Part shown: positions 52,263-60,220 of the stretch, in pieces
Position numbering within the stretch: position 1 is the first letter of the stretch
How the letters are laid out: every line of letters begins with the position of its first letter
Source of the DNA: Zhihengliuella alba
Lineage (GTDB): Bacteria > Actinomycetota > Actinomycetes > Actinomycetales > Micrococcaceae
Direction: 5' to 3'
Assembly: GCF_039538765.1 (NCBI RefSeq)
Contig: NZ_BAABCJ010000006.1
Coordinates: 192,125 to 256,124 of the forward strand
Length of the DNA stretch: 64,000 nt
Program-made: the position numbers and the translations under genes
The notes under the pieces: model-generated
The model's input: only the letters and a program-made list of their open reading frames with translations
Told to the model about the DNA's origin: nothing
The model's database searches: none

Positions 52263-52303
52263 GATCTGTCATCGCCAGCTGATATATCAGCTTGCAACAG
52301 ATC
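52263..52303. promoter_or_regulatory. Nested palindromic operator between glyA and gntR
   Basis: AGCTGATATATCAGCT (52277-52292) is a perfect 16-base palindrome typical of GntR-FCD operators. It is enclosed by GATCTGT (52263-52269) and ACAGATC (52297-52303). It lies 15-55 bases before the glyA start and about 95 before gntR, so the GntR product probably represses both directions. Confidence 0.75.
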
Positions 52304-52396
52304 GTATTGCTGAGAGAAGATCAGTGTCAATGGTTCGGGGGAACTCGATCCGAGGATCGTCCGCCCGGGCCAGCCCATCTCTCGAGAGGAAGCACC

Positions 52397-53056
52397 GTGA
52401 GCATCGCAGCGGGAGCCATCAACGACCAGGAGTCGATGTCCGAGCGCGCCTACAAGACGCTGCGCGACCGACTGATCCTGCTGGACATCGGCCCCGGCAC
52501 CCCGATCAACGAGGGCCAGATCGCCGCTGAGCTCGGCTTCGGGCGGACTCCGGTGCGGGAGGCTCTGAAGCGGCTGGAGATGGACCACCTGGTGGTGTCC
52601 TACCCCCGGCGCGGCACCTTCGCCACGATCGTGGACATCAGCGACCTCGGCGCCATCTCCGAGATGCGCCGCCTGCTCGAACCGCTCGCCGCCCAGAAGG
52701 CGGCGCTGAACCAGGACCCGGAGCTGCGGCCCGAGTTCGAGCGCCTCGCCGCGGAGATCGCGGTCCTGACGGCCGAGGACGGCCGCGAGGCGCTGCTGGA
52801 CTACGACCTCGCCGTGCACCGGCTCATCTACCGGGCCGCGGGGAACCACCACCTGGAGGAGACGCTCGTCCGGCTCGACAACCTCGCGACGCGCATCTGG
52901 TGCCTCGTGCTGGGCCGCCTGCCGCAGATCGGCGAGCACATCCACGAGCACATCGGGCTGGTGGAGGCCATCATGGAGGGGCGCGCGGAGGAGGCGGCGA
53001 CGCTCGCGGAGGAGCACGTCCGCCACTTCGAGACGACCATCCGCAACGCGTTCTGA
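52397..53056 (+). CDS. GntR-family (FCD) transcriptional regulator
   Basis: 219 residues from a GTG with GAGAGGA upstream. The winged HTH (INEGQIAAELGFGRTPVREALKRLEMDHLV) is followed by an all-helical FCD domain with metal ligands suggested by DYDLAVH, EHIHEH and EEHVRHF. It is divergent from the sox operon and faces a strong palindrome, so it is likely the repressor of glyA-soxBDAG-sdaA-purU. The inducer may be sarcosine, dimethylglycine or glycine (inference). Confidence 0.88.
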   Translation: MSIAAGAINDQESMSERAYKTLRDRLILLDIGPGTPINEGQIAAELGFGRTPVREALKRLEMDHLVVSYPRRGTFATIVDISDLGAISEMRRLLEPLAAQKAALNQDPELRPEFERLAAEIAVLTAEDGREALLDYDLAVHRLIYRAAGNHHLEETLVRLDNLATRIWCLVLGRLPQIGEHIHEHIGLVEAIMEGRAEEAATLAEEHVRHFETTIRNAF

Positions 53057-53131
53057 TCGGGTCCAGCGCCGACCCGCCCGCCACGGCCCGGCCACTGCGG
53101 CCCCGGTGCCGGTGCCGGTGCCGGACGCAGA

Positions 53132-53159
53132 GATGCCCCCGCCATGTGGCGGGGGCATC
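53132..53159. terminator. Terminator after gntR
   Basis: 12-bp stem GATGCCCCCGCC/GGCGGGGGCATC with a 4-base loop. It lies between convergent gntR and the small repeat protein gene. A short GGTGCC tandem repeat precedes it (about 53105-53122). Confidence 0.8.
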
Positions 53160-53194
53160 GTCCGTCGAACGTCCGGGTGAACCGGGCGGTTCGT

Positions 53195-53374
53195 CTACCG
53201 CAGGAACTCCTGGCCCTTGTCCACCGCGCCGTCGACGGTGTCCTGGTGCTCGCCCAGCTTGTCGCCGTGCTGCTCCTGGAGGTTGTCCACGTGCTCGTTG
53301 ACCTGATCGCCGTGCTGTTCCTTCAGCTCGTTGAACTTGTCGCCCAGTCCACCCAGGTTGTCTCCGAGTGCCAT
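53195..53374 (-). CDS. Small charged repeat protein (MT0933 antitoxin-like)
   Basis: 59 residues from the ATG at 53374, which has GAAGAGG upstream; a GTG three codons earlier is possible. Two tandem units of about 14 residues, LKEQHGDQVNEHVD and LQEQHGDKLGEHQD, are followed by TVDGAVDKGQEFLR. It is acidic/basic and probably one long amphipathic helix. The pattern resembles MT0933/Rv0909-type antitoxin-like proteins of actinobacteria, but no toxin gene is adjacent, so the antitoxin label should not be taken literally. Confidence 0.6.
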   Translation of the reverse strand: MALGDNLGGLGDKFNELKEQHGDQVNEHVDNLQEQHGDKLGEHQDTVDGAVDKGQEFLR

Positions 53375-53503
53375 GCTGACCACCTCTTCCTCGCTTGACG
53401 TCTGCGAGCCGGCTGCTGCCGACCGCCTGCGGCAACCGTAGGCAGGTCCGTCGGCCGAGGTCCACAGCGTTTGGCCAAACTTTGAAAACCTCTCGGCGGA
53501 CTC

Positions 53504-54091
53504 TCAGGTTCCGCCGTCGCTGGGGAAACCGCTACTCAGCGGGCGTTCCACGCCGCCCCGCGGGGCCGGCTCCCCGGCCCGCTCCAGCTCGAGGATCATG
53601 CGCGTGTTGCCGAGCGTGTTCTGCTTGACCCGGGCCAGGTCCAGGAACTCGGCGACGCCGTCGTCCGTGGACCGCAGGAGCTCGGAGTAGACCTCGGGGT
53701 CGACGGCGGTCTGGTCCGCCATGACCTCGAAGCCGCCGCGCTCGAAGAACTCGACCTCGAACGTCAGGCAGAAGACGCGGCGGACGCCGAGGTCGCGGGC
53801 CCGCTCCAGCAGCCGGTCCAGCAGCGCCTTGCCGACGCCGCGGCCGCGCCACTGGGCGCTCGTGGCCAGGGTCCGGACCTCGGCGATGTCCTCCCACATC
53901 ACGTGGACGGCACCGCACCCGATGACGTTCCCGTCGGAGTCCTCGGCGACCGTGAACTCCTGGAGGGACTCGTAGTAGGCGACGGCCTCCTTCTCGAGCA
54001 GGATCCGCTCCTCCGCGAGCGGTCGCACCAGCCGCCGGATCGCGGCGACGTCGCTGGTGCGTGCGGGACGGAGGTGGAAGGCATCGCTCAT
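53504..54091 (-). CDS. GNAT amino-acid N-acetyltransferase (Rv2747-type ArgA)
   Basis: 195 residues with the GNAT acetyl-CoA loop QWRGRGVGKALLDRLLERA and the ending FFERGGFEVMA. It resembles the short actinobacterial glutamate N-acetyltransferase that starts arginine synthesis. The position just upstream of clpC-lsr2-lysS fits what I remember of related genomes. The last 25 residues are a variable tail. Divergent alternatives such as a general GNAT cannot be excluded. Confidence 0.8.
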   Translation of the reverse strand: MSDAFHLRPARTSDVAAIRRLVRPLAEERILLEKEAVAYYESLQEFTVAEDSDGNVIGCGAVHVMWEDIAEVRTLATSAQWRGRGVGKALLDRLLERARDLGVRRVFCLTFEVEFFERGGFEVMADQTAVDPEVYSELLRSTDDGVAEFLDLARVKQNTLGNTRMILELERAGEPAPRGGVERPLSSGFPSDGGT

Positions 54092-54173
54092 GGATCCATC
54101 CTAGGTTCGCCCCCGCTCCTCCGGCGCGTGGATGACGCCCGGCAGGCGGCACGAGTCAGGGGGTGGGACGACG

Positions 54174-54209
54174 GACGCCCCGCCGCGCTGTGAAGCGCGA
54201 CGGGGCGTC
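54174..54209 (-). terminator. Terminator of clpC
   Basis: Stem GACGCCCCG/CGGGGCGTC, one C-A mismatch, then CGCGC/GCGCG closing a TGTGAA loop, 19 bases after the clpC stop. Confidence 0.8.
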
Positions 54210-54227
54210 GATCCGGTGCGGGCCCGG

Positions 54228-56768
54228 TCAGCTCGCGTGCGTGTCGGCCTCGCCCGACTCGAGGGCCGCGTGGACGGGCTCGCCCTCGATCTCCTCCGGC
54301 GTGTCGTGTCCGGTGAAGGTGAACTTCGCGGCCTCGCCCTCGCCCTCGACGTCCACGACGATCGTCTGGCCGGACTCGATCTCGCCGAAGAGGATCTTCT
54401 CGGAGAGCTGGTCCTCGACCTCGCGCTGGATGGTGCGGCGCAGCGGCCGGGCACCCATCGAGGCGTCGTAGCCGCGGGTCGCCAGCAACGACTTGGCCTC
54501 CGGCGTGACCTGGACGTGCATGCCCCGCTCCACCATGCGCGACTCCAGCCGCGCGACGAAGAGGTCGACGATCTTCACGATCTCCGCCTCGCTCAGCTGC
54601 GGGAAGACGACGACGTCGTCGACGCGGTTCAGGAACTCCGGCCGGAAGTGCTGGCGCAGCTCCTCCTGGACCTTCGCCTGCATCCGGTCGTAGTTCGTTC
54701 GCACGTCGGTGGTGGACTGGAAGCCGGTCATGACGCCCTTGGAGATGTCGCGGGTTCCGAGGTTGGTGGTCATGATGATCACGGTGTTCTTGAAGTCCAC
54801 GACGCGGCCCTGGGAGTCGGTCAGGCGGCCGTCCTCGAGGATCTGCAGCAGCGAGTTGAAGAGGTCGGCGTGGGCCTTCTCCACCTCGTCGAACAGGACC
54901 ACCGAGAACGGACGGCGGCGGACCTTCTCCGTGAGCTGGCCGCCCTCCTCGTAGCCGACGTACCCCGGAGGGGCACCGAACAGCCGCGAGACCGTGTGCT
55001 TCTCCTGGTACTCGGACATGTCGAGGGTGACGAGGGCGTCCTCCTCGCCGAAGAGGAATTCGGCGAGCGCCTTGGCCAGCTCGGTCTTGCCGACGCCCGT
55101 GGGGCCGGCGAAGATGAACGAGCCCGTGGGACGGTTCGGGTCCTTGAGCCCGGCGCGCGTGCGGCGGATCGCCCGCGAGATGGCCTTGATGGCCTGGTCC
55201 TGCCCGATGACGCGCTGGTGCAGGGCCTCCTCCATGTTGAGCAGGCGCGAGGACTCCTCCTCCGTCAGCTTCACGACCGGGATGCCGGTGGAGTTCGCCA
55301 GGACCTCGGCGATGAGCTCCTCGGTCACCTCGGCGATCTCGTCCATGTCGCCGTTCTTCCAGGCGGCTTCCTTCGCGTTGCGCTCCTCCTGGAGCTTCTG
55401 CTCCTTGTCGCGCAGCGCGGCGGCGCCCTCGAAGTCCTGCGCGTCGATCGCGGCTTCCTTCTCGCGGCGGACGTTGGAGATCTCCTCGTCCATCTGCTTC
55501 AGCTCCGGCGGAGCCGTCATGCGCTGGATGCGCAGGCGGGCACCGGCCTCGTCGATCAAGTCGACGGCCTTGTCCGGCAGGAACCGGTCGGAGATGTAGC
55601 GGTGGGCGAGGCTCGAGGCCGCCTGGAGGGCCTCGTCCGTGATCGAGACACGGTGGTGCGCCTCGTAGCGGTCGCGCAGGCCGCGCAGGATCTGCGTGGT
55701 GAGCTCGACGCTCGGCTCCGCGACCTGGATCGGCTGGAAGCGACGCTCCAGGGCGGCGTCCTTCTCGATGTGCTTGCGGTACTCGTCGAGCGTCGTGGCG
55801 CCGATGGTCTGCAGCTCGCCACGGGCGAGCATCGGCTTCAGGATGCTGGCCGCGTCGATCGCGCCCTCGGCCGCGCCCGCCCCGACGAGCGTGTGGATCT
55901 CGTCGATGAAGAGGATGATGTCGCCGCGCGTCCGGATCTCCTTGAGGACCTTCTTCAGGCGTTCCTCGAAGTCGCCGCGGTACCGGGAGCCGGCCACGAG
56001 CGAGCCGAGGTCCAGGGTGTAGAGCTGCTTGTCCTTGATGGTCTCCGGGACGTCCCCGCGGACGATCGACTGGGCGAGGCCCTCGACGACAGCGGTCTTG
56101 CCGACGCCGGGCTCGCCGATGAGGACCGGGTTGTTCTTGGTGCGGCGCGAGAGGACCTGCATGACGCGTTCCATCTCGTGCTCGCGGCCGATGACCGGGT
56201 CCAGCTTGCCCTCGCGCGCGGCGGTGGTCAGGTTCCGGCCGAACTGGTCCAGCACGGCCGAGCCGGCGGGTGTGCCCTCCTGCGGACCGCTGCTGGCGCC
56301 GACGCCGGCGCCGGCGGACTCCTTGCCGCCCTGGTAGCCCGAGAGCAGCTGGATGACCTGCTGCCGGACGCGGGAGAGGTCCGCGCCGAGCTTGACCAGG
56401 ACCTGCGCCGCCACGCCCTCGCCCTCGCGGATGAGACCGAGCAGGATGTGCTCGGTCCCGATGTAGTTGTGGCCGAGCTGCAGCGCCTCGCGCAGGGACA
56501 GCTCCAGCACCTTCTTGGCGCGCGGGGTGAAGGGGATGTGCCCCGAGGGCGCGTTCTGGCCCTGCCCGATGATCTCCTGGACCTGCTCGCGCACGGCACC
56601 CAGCGAGATGTTCAGCGACTCGAGCGCCTTCGCGGCGACGCCCTCGCCCTCGTGGATGAGCCCGAGCAGGATGTGCTCGGTCCCGATGTAGTTGTGGTTG
56701 AGCATGCGCGCCTCTTCTTGGGCGAGCACAACCACTCGACGGGCTCGGTCTGTGAATCTCTCGAACAT
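54228..56768 (-). CDS. clpC: ATP-dependent Clp protease ATP-binding subunit ClpC
   Basis: 846 residues. Two N-terminal Clp repeats (MFERFTDRARRVVVLAQEEARML; LNHNYIGTEHILLGL twice), AAA-1 Walker A GEPGVGKTA, a middle UVR-like coiled coil with KEAAWKNGD, and AAA-2 Walker A GPTGVGKTE. It unfolds proteins for ClpP. A McsB/CtsR operon is absent, as in actinobacteria. An inverted repeat 21 bases upstream of the start suggests control by a specific activator, perhaps ClgR. Confidence 0.98.
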   Translation of the reverse strand: MFERFTDRARRVVVLAQEEARMLNHNYIGTEHILLGLIHEGEGVAAKALESLNISLGAVREQVQEIIGQGQNAPSGHIPFTPRAKKVLELSLREALQLGHNYIGTEHILLGLIREGEGVAAQVLVKLGADLSRVRQQVIQLLSGYQGGKESAGAGVGASSGPQEGTPAGSAVLDQFGRNLTTAAREGKLDPVIGREHEMERVMQVLSRRTKNNPVLIGEPGVGKTAVVEGLAQSIVRGDVPETIKDKQLYTLDLGSLVAGSRYRGDFEERLKKVLKEIRTRGDIILFIDEIHTLVGAGAAEGAIDAASILKPMLARGELQTIGATTLDEYRKHIEKDAALERRFQPIQVAEPSVELTTQILRGLRDRYEAHHRVSITDEALQAASSLAHRYISDRFLPDKAVDLIDEAGARLRIQRMTAPPELKQMDEEISNVRREKEAAIDAQDFEGAAALRDKEQKLQEERNAKEAAWKNGDMDEIAEVTEELIAEVLANSTGIPVVKLTEEESSRLLNMEEALHQRVIGQDQAIKAISRAIRRTRAGLKDPNRPTGSFIFAGPTGVGKTELAKALAEFLFGEEDALVTLDMSEYQEKHTVSRLFGAPPGYVGYEEGGQLTEKVRRRPFSVVLFDEVEKAHADLFNSLLQILEDGRLTDSQGRVVDFKNTVIIMTTNLGTRDISKGVMTGFQSTTDVRTNYDRMQAKVQEELRQHFRPEFLNRVDDVVVFPQLSEAEIVKIVDLFVARLESRMVERGMHVQVTPEAKSLLATRGYDASMGARPLRRTIQREVEDQLSEKILFGEIESGQTIVVDVEGEGEAAKFTFTGHDTPEEIEGEPVHAALESGEADTHAS

Positions 56769-56788
56769 AGCGGCACACTCCTAGCTGA

Positions 56789-56814
56789 TGCGTAGCGTTA
56801 TTCGATGCTACGCA
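56789..56814. promoter_or_regulatory. Inverted repeat in the clpC promoter
   Basis: TGCGTAGC and GCTACGCA are perfect 8-base arms around a 10-base spacer, 21-46 bases before the clpC start. It does not match CIRCE or HAIR. A ClgR site is possible but unproven. Confidence 0.5.
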
Positions 56815-56864
56815 CTGACGTACGGCCTGTGGGCGGTGTTCGCCCAAGGGATAACAAGCAGAGA

Positions 56865-56898
56865 GCGACGCCCGCACCGGAATCGGTACGGGCGTCGC
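56865..56898 (-). terminator. Terminator of lsr2
   Basis: 10-bp stem GCGACGCCCG/CGGGCGTCGC plus a C-A mismatch and ACCG/CGGT with a GAAT loop. It separates lsr2 from the clpC promoter. Confidence 0.8.
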
Positions 56899-56974
56899 CC
56901 TGTGCAGCGGAGGGAGCCGGCGCGGACCGGCTCCCGGGGGTCGGACAGGCGTCCTGCTGCTGACCCTGCGCGCC

Positions 56975-57313
56975 CTACTGGGCGGCGCGGTAGGCCTCGA
57001 TCACGCTGGCCTGGATGCGGCCGCGTGCGCTCACCTCGTACCCGTTCTGCTTGGCCCATTCGCGGATCGCTGCCGTCTCGCCCTTCGACCCGCCGGAGCG
57101 GGACGACGACGACGAGCCGGTGCTGCGGCCGCGGCCGCCGGTCACCCGGGTGCCGGCATCCACATAGCGCTTCAGCGATTCGCGCAGCTCGTTCGCATTC
57201 GTCTCGCTGAGGTCGATTTCGTACTGAACGCCGTCCAGAGCGAATTTCACGGATTCGTCGGCCTTGGAGCCATCGAGATCGTCGATGAGGGTTACTTCTA
57301 CTTTGCGTGCCAT
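56975..57313 (-). CDS. lsr2: Lsr2 nucleoid-associated protein
   Basis: 112 residues starting MARKVEVTLIDDLDGSKADESVKFALDG. It has an N-terminal dimerisation domain, a Ser/Gly/Arg linker, and a C-terminal AT-hook-like domain with the RGR motif (SARGRIQASVIEAYRAA). It bridges and silences AT-rich DNA in actinobacteria, the functional counterpart of H-NS. The ATG at 57313 is the conserved start; an upstream GTG frame adds unrelated residues. Confidence 0.96.
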   Translation of the reverse strand: MARKVEVTLIDDLDGSKADESVKFALDGVQYEIDLSETNANELRESLKRYVDAGTRVTGGRGRSTGSSSSSRSGGSKGETAAIREWAKQNGYEVSARGRIQASVIEAYRAAQ

Positions 57314-57401
57314 AGCCATCATCCTAATCACCTCAATGGCAATGACGCCACGCACGAAACTGGGAAATCACTCAAGACGCACTCAAGTCGTCTGAGGCGA
57401 T

Positions 57402-57584
57402 CTACTTCCCCTCGTCTCCCCTGACCTCTTCCGAAACATTCGTTCCCGAAATAGGCTCCGTGCGGCGCTCGGCCTCCGCCTCGGCGAGACGCTCATTCCG
57501 GTCCACCCGGAACAGGGCGCGAATGACGAACCAGAAGATCAGGGCAACCACGATGGTCGGCAGCAATACCTGCACGTATTCCAT
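57402..57584 (-). CDS. Small single-span membrane protein
   Basis: 60 residues. One N-terminal hydrophobic segment (YVQVLLPTIVVALIFWFVIRALF) then a charged tail (RVDRNERLAEAEAERR). I recall similar short proteins between lysS and lsr2 in related actinobacteria, but no function is known. It starts 2 bases after the lysS stop, so it is probably co-translated. Confidence 0.75.
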   Translation of the reverse strand: MEYVQVLLPTIVVALIFWFVIRALFRVDRNERLAEAEAERRTEPISGTNVSEEVRGDEGK

Positions 57585-57586
57585 AA

Positions 57587-59110
57587 TTATGCCTCCGGCT
57601 TGAGCAATGGAAAGAGGATGGTCTCTCGAATACCGGCATTCGTGAACAGCATCACCAGCCGGTCCACGCCGAGTCCGATTCCGCCCATCGGCGGGGCGCC
57701 GTACTCGAGTGCACGGAGGAAGTCCTCGTCCAGCTGCATGGCCTCGTCATCGCCGCCGGCGGCGAGCCGCGACTGCTCCACGAGGCGTTCACGCTGGATG
57801 ACCGGGTCGATGAGCTCGGAGAAGGCGGTGCCGCGCTCCATGCCGCCGATGATGAGGTCCCAGGCCTCGATGACGCCCGGCTTGCTGCGGTGCGGGCGGG
57901 CGAGGGGCTGGGCGGCCGGCGGATAGTCGTAGACGAAGGTCGGATCGATCAGCGTCGGTTCGACGATTTCGCCGAAGAGTTCGATGACCAGCTTCTGCGC
58001 GTCCCATTTCGGGTCGGCCTTCACCTCGTGCCGTTCCGCCACCTCGCGGAGAATCTCGGCCTCGGTATCCGGCGTGATCTCCATGCCGACCGCCTCGGAC
58101 AATCCGGGGTAGACGCTGATCCACTTCCATTCACCGTCGAGATTCACCACGCCCTTGGAGGTCTCGATAGTGCGCCCGGCGCCCACGGCGTCTGCGGCAT
58201 TCAGGATGATCTCCTGCATGCGCTCGGCCATGACGAACTGATCCGCATAGGCCTCGTACGACTCCAAGGTCGTGAACTCCGGGGAATGCGTGGAGTCCAC
58301 GCCCTCGTTGCGGAAAATGCGACCGAGCTCGAACACGCGGGGAATTCCGCCGACCACGGTGCGCTTCAGATACAGCTCGGTGGCAATGCGGAGCGTCATA
58401 TCCTGGTCGAAGGCGTTCAGGTGAGTCTGGAAGGGCCGGGCCGCGGCGCCGCCGTGGACGAGCTGGAGCATCGGCGTCTCGACCTCCACGTAGCCGTGAC
58501 CGTAGAGGGTGTCGCGGATGGAGCGGACGATCGCGTCCCGCTTGTAGATCATCTCCCGCGCCTCGTCGCGGACCATCAGGTCGGCGTAGCGCTGGCGGAC
58601 GCGCGTCTCGTCATTGAGGTCCGCGTGCAGGACCGGCATGGGGCGGATGGCCTTCGAGGCCATCGCCCAGTCGGTGACCATGACCGAGAGCTCGCCGCGC
58701 CGCGAGGAGACCACGCGTCCCGTGACGGACACGTGGTCGCCGAGGTCCGTGATCCGCTTCCAGTCGGCCAGCTTCTCCTCGCCGACGTTGGCGAGCGAGA
58801 GCATGGCCTGCAGGCGGACGGCCTCGCCCCGGGGCCCGGACTCCTGCAGGGTGGCGAAGCAGAGCTTGCCCGTGTTCCGGGCGAAGACCAGACGTCCGAC
58901 GACGCTGACGACGTCGTCCGTCTCCTCGCCGGCCTCGAGGTGGCCGTACGCCTCGCGGACCTGGCGCAGGGTGTGCGTGATGGCCAGCTCGACGGGGTAG
59001 GGCTCGCGACCGGAGGCCAGCAGCTCCGCGCGCTTGTCCAGGCGCACCTGACGGAGGTCGTGGTGGTCGGAGGCGGCGTTCTGGGCGGGGGAGGAGTTAT
59101 CTACAGTCAC
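57587..59110 (-). CDS. lysS: Lysyl-tRNA synthetase (class II)
   Basis: 507 residues from the GTG at 59110. It has the OB-fold anticodon-binding domain (VVGRLVFARNTGKLCFATLQ), class II motif 2 (RVFELGRIFRNEGVDSTHSPEFTTLESYEAYAD) and motif 3 (GIGLGVDRLVMLFTN). It charges tRNA-Lys. TAGAAT lies 8 bases before the GTG, and no Shine-Dalgarno is present, so the message is likely leaderless. Longer readings extend antisense through the next gene and are rejected. Confidence 0.97.
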   Translation of the reverse strand: MTVDNSSPAQNAASDHHDLRQVRLDKRAELLASGREPYPVELAITHTLRQVREAYGHLEAGEETDDVVSVVGRLVFARNTGKLCFATLQESGPRGEAVRLQAMLSLANVGEEKLADWKRITDLGDHVSVTGRVVSSRRGELSVMVTDWAMASKAIRPMPVLHADLNDETRVRQRYADLMVRDEAREMIYKRDAIVRSIRDTLYGHGYVEVETPMLQLVHGGAAARPFQTHLNAFDQDMTLRIATELYLKRTVVGGIPRVFELGRIFRNEGVDSTHSPEFTTLESYEAYADQFVMAERMQEIILNAADAVGAGRTIETSKGVVNLDGEWKWISVYPGLSEAVGMEITPDTEAEILREVAERHEVKADPKWDAQKLVIELFGEIVEPTLIDPTFVYDYPPAAQPLARPHRSKPGVIEAWDLIIGGMERGTAFSELIDPVIQRERLVEQSRLAAGGDDEAMQLDEDFLRALEYGAPPMGGIGLGVDRLVMLFTNAGIRETILFPLLKPEA

Positions 59111-59118
59111 GAGGCACC

Positions 59119-59124
59119 ATTCTA
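59119..59124 (-). promoter_or_regulatory. -10 box of lysS, leaderless start
   Basis: TAGAAT on the minus strand, 8 bases before the GTG. A matching TAGGAT (59174-59179) lies 9 bases before the ATG of the divergent hydrolase gene. Confidence 0.55.
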
Positions 59125-59188
59125 CCGGCCATAGCACGCCCCGCCGGGGCCGGGCTCCGTCCCGGCCGGCCGGTAGGATGGCGGGGAC

Positions 59189-60121
59189 ATGCCCATCACC
59201 CGCGCCACACGTCAGGCCCGCCGGACCCGCGGCCGCCGGGGCCACGACAGCACCGTGGCCACCCCGGACGGCGGCCTCCTCGGCGTGACGTCGTACGGCA
59301 CCGTCGACGCTCCCGGCGAGCGACGCGTGCTCGTGGTCGGCGGCGCCTTCATCACGGCGCTGATCTACCGCCCGTTCGCCCTCCGGTTGAGCCAGGCGCT
59401 CGGCGACGGATGGGCCGTGGACGTCTTCGACCGTCGCGGCCGCGGCAAGTCCTCCGAGCAGCCCCCGAACTATGCCATGTCCACCGAGATCTCGGACGTC
59501 GCCGCGGTCCTGCGGGAGACCGGTGCGCGCAATCTCTTCGGCCACTCGCTCGGCGGCGCGGTGGTCCTCAACGCGGTCCAGGCCTTCCAGGGGCACGACG
59601 GCGACGGCGCGAGCGCCGATCCGGAGCTGGTGCCGGACCGGCTGGCGGTCTACGACCCGGCCATCAACATCGAGGGCAGCCTCAACTCGTCCTGGATGCG
59701 CGCGTGCGTCCGAGAGATCGAGGCCGGACGGACGGCACGCGCCCTCGCGATCATGCACCGCGGGCAGCAGAGGACGGCGACGCTCTCCAAGGTCCCCGTG
59801 CCACTGCTCGCGGGCCTGCTCGCCGCCGCGACGCGCACGCCGTTCGGGCGGACCGCCCGGAAGCTCGTGACCTCCGGCACCGGCGAGCTGCTGGCGGCCC
59901 TCGAGGAGGTGGAGTCGGTCGAGGACTTCGCCGGCCTCCCGCCGAACACCAGGTTCATGGCGGGCGCCCGCAGCGCCTCCTACTTCCAGGAGACCGCCCG
60001 GCAGCTCCACGCCGCGGTGCGCGGCTCCACCTACACGGAGTCCCCGGACGGGCTCCACGGCTCCGTCCCGGCGGCGGTCACGGAGCTCGTCGACGACATC
60101 GCCGCGTACTTCCGCGGCTGA
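59189..60121 (+). CDS. Alpha/beta hydrolase
   Basis: 310 residues. The nucleophile elbow GHSLGG (in NLFGHSLGGAVVLNA) and an oxyanion-type segment VVGGAFITALIYRPFA identify the fold; FDRRGRGKS is typical of the small esterase/lipase group. The general acid may be the Asp in VYDPAI or a later one, and the final His is in DGLHGS. Substrate unknown. It is divergent from lysS and convergent with an M13 peptidase gene. Confidence 0.85.
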   Translation: MPITRATRQARRTRGRRGHDSTVATPDGGLLGVTSYGTVDAPGERRVLVVGGAFITALIYRPFALRLSQALGDGWAVDVFDRRGRGKSSEQPPNYAMSTEISDVAAVLRETGARNLFGHSLGGAVVLNAVQAFQGHDGDGASADPELVPDRLAVYDPAINIEGSLNSSWMRACVREIEAGRTARALAIMHRGQQRTATLSKVPVPLLAGLLAAATRTPFGRTARKLVTSGTGELLAALEEVESVEDFAGLPPNTRFMAGARSASYFQETARQLHAAVRGSTYTESPDGLHGSVPAAVTELVDDIAAYFRG

Positions 60122-60157
60122 GGCTCGACGGGACGGGCCCCGAGGGACCGGCACGGA

Positions 60158-60195
60158 GGGACGGCGCCCTGCCGGATGCCGAGCGCCGTCGTCCC
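60158..60195. terminator. Hairpin between hydrolase and M13 peptidase genes
   Basis: GGGACGGCGC can pair with GCGCCGTCGTCCC (10 pairs, 3-base bulge) across a 15-base loop. It sits between convergent genes. Confidence 0.5.
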
Positions 60196-60220
60196 CCGCG
60201 CGGGCCGGTCGGCTCGCGGC

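Noticed and set aside
22442..53056. Prophage or integrative element
   Set aside because: No integrase, transposase, phage structural gene, tRNA target or flanking direct repeat can be seen, although the block looks inserted.
53195..53374. A toxin-antitoxin module
   Set aside because: Only the antitoxin-like small protein is present. The neighbours are a GntR regulator and an acetyltransferase whose motifs and context fit amino-acid metabolism, not a TacT-type toxin.
56789..56814. CIRCE (HrcA) or HAIR (HspR) operator at clpC
   Set aside because: The arms TGCGTAGC/GCTACGCA do not match TTAGCACTC/GAGTGCTAA or CTTGAGT/ACTCAAG, and the spacing differs.
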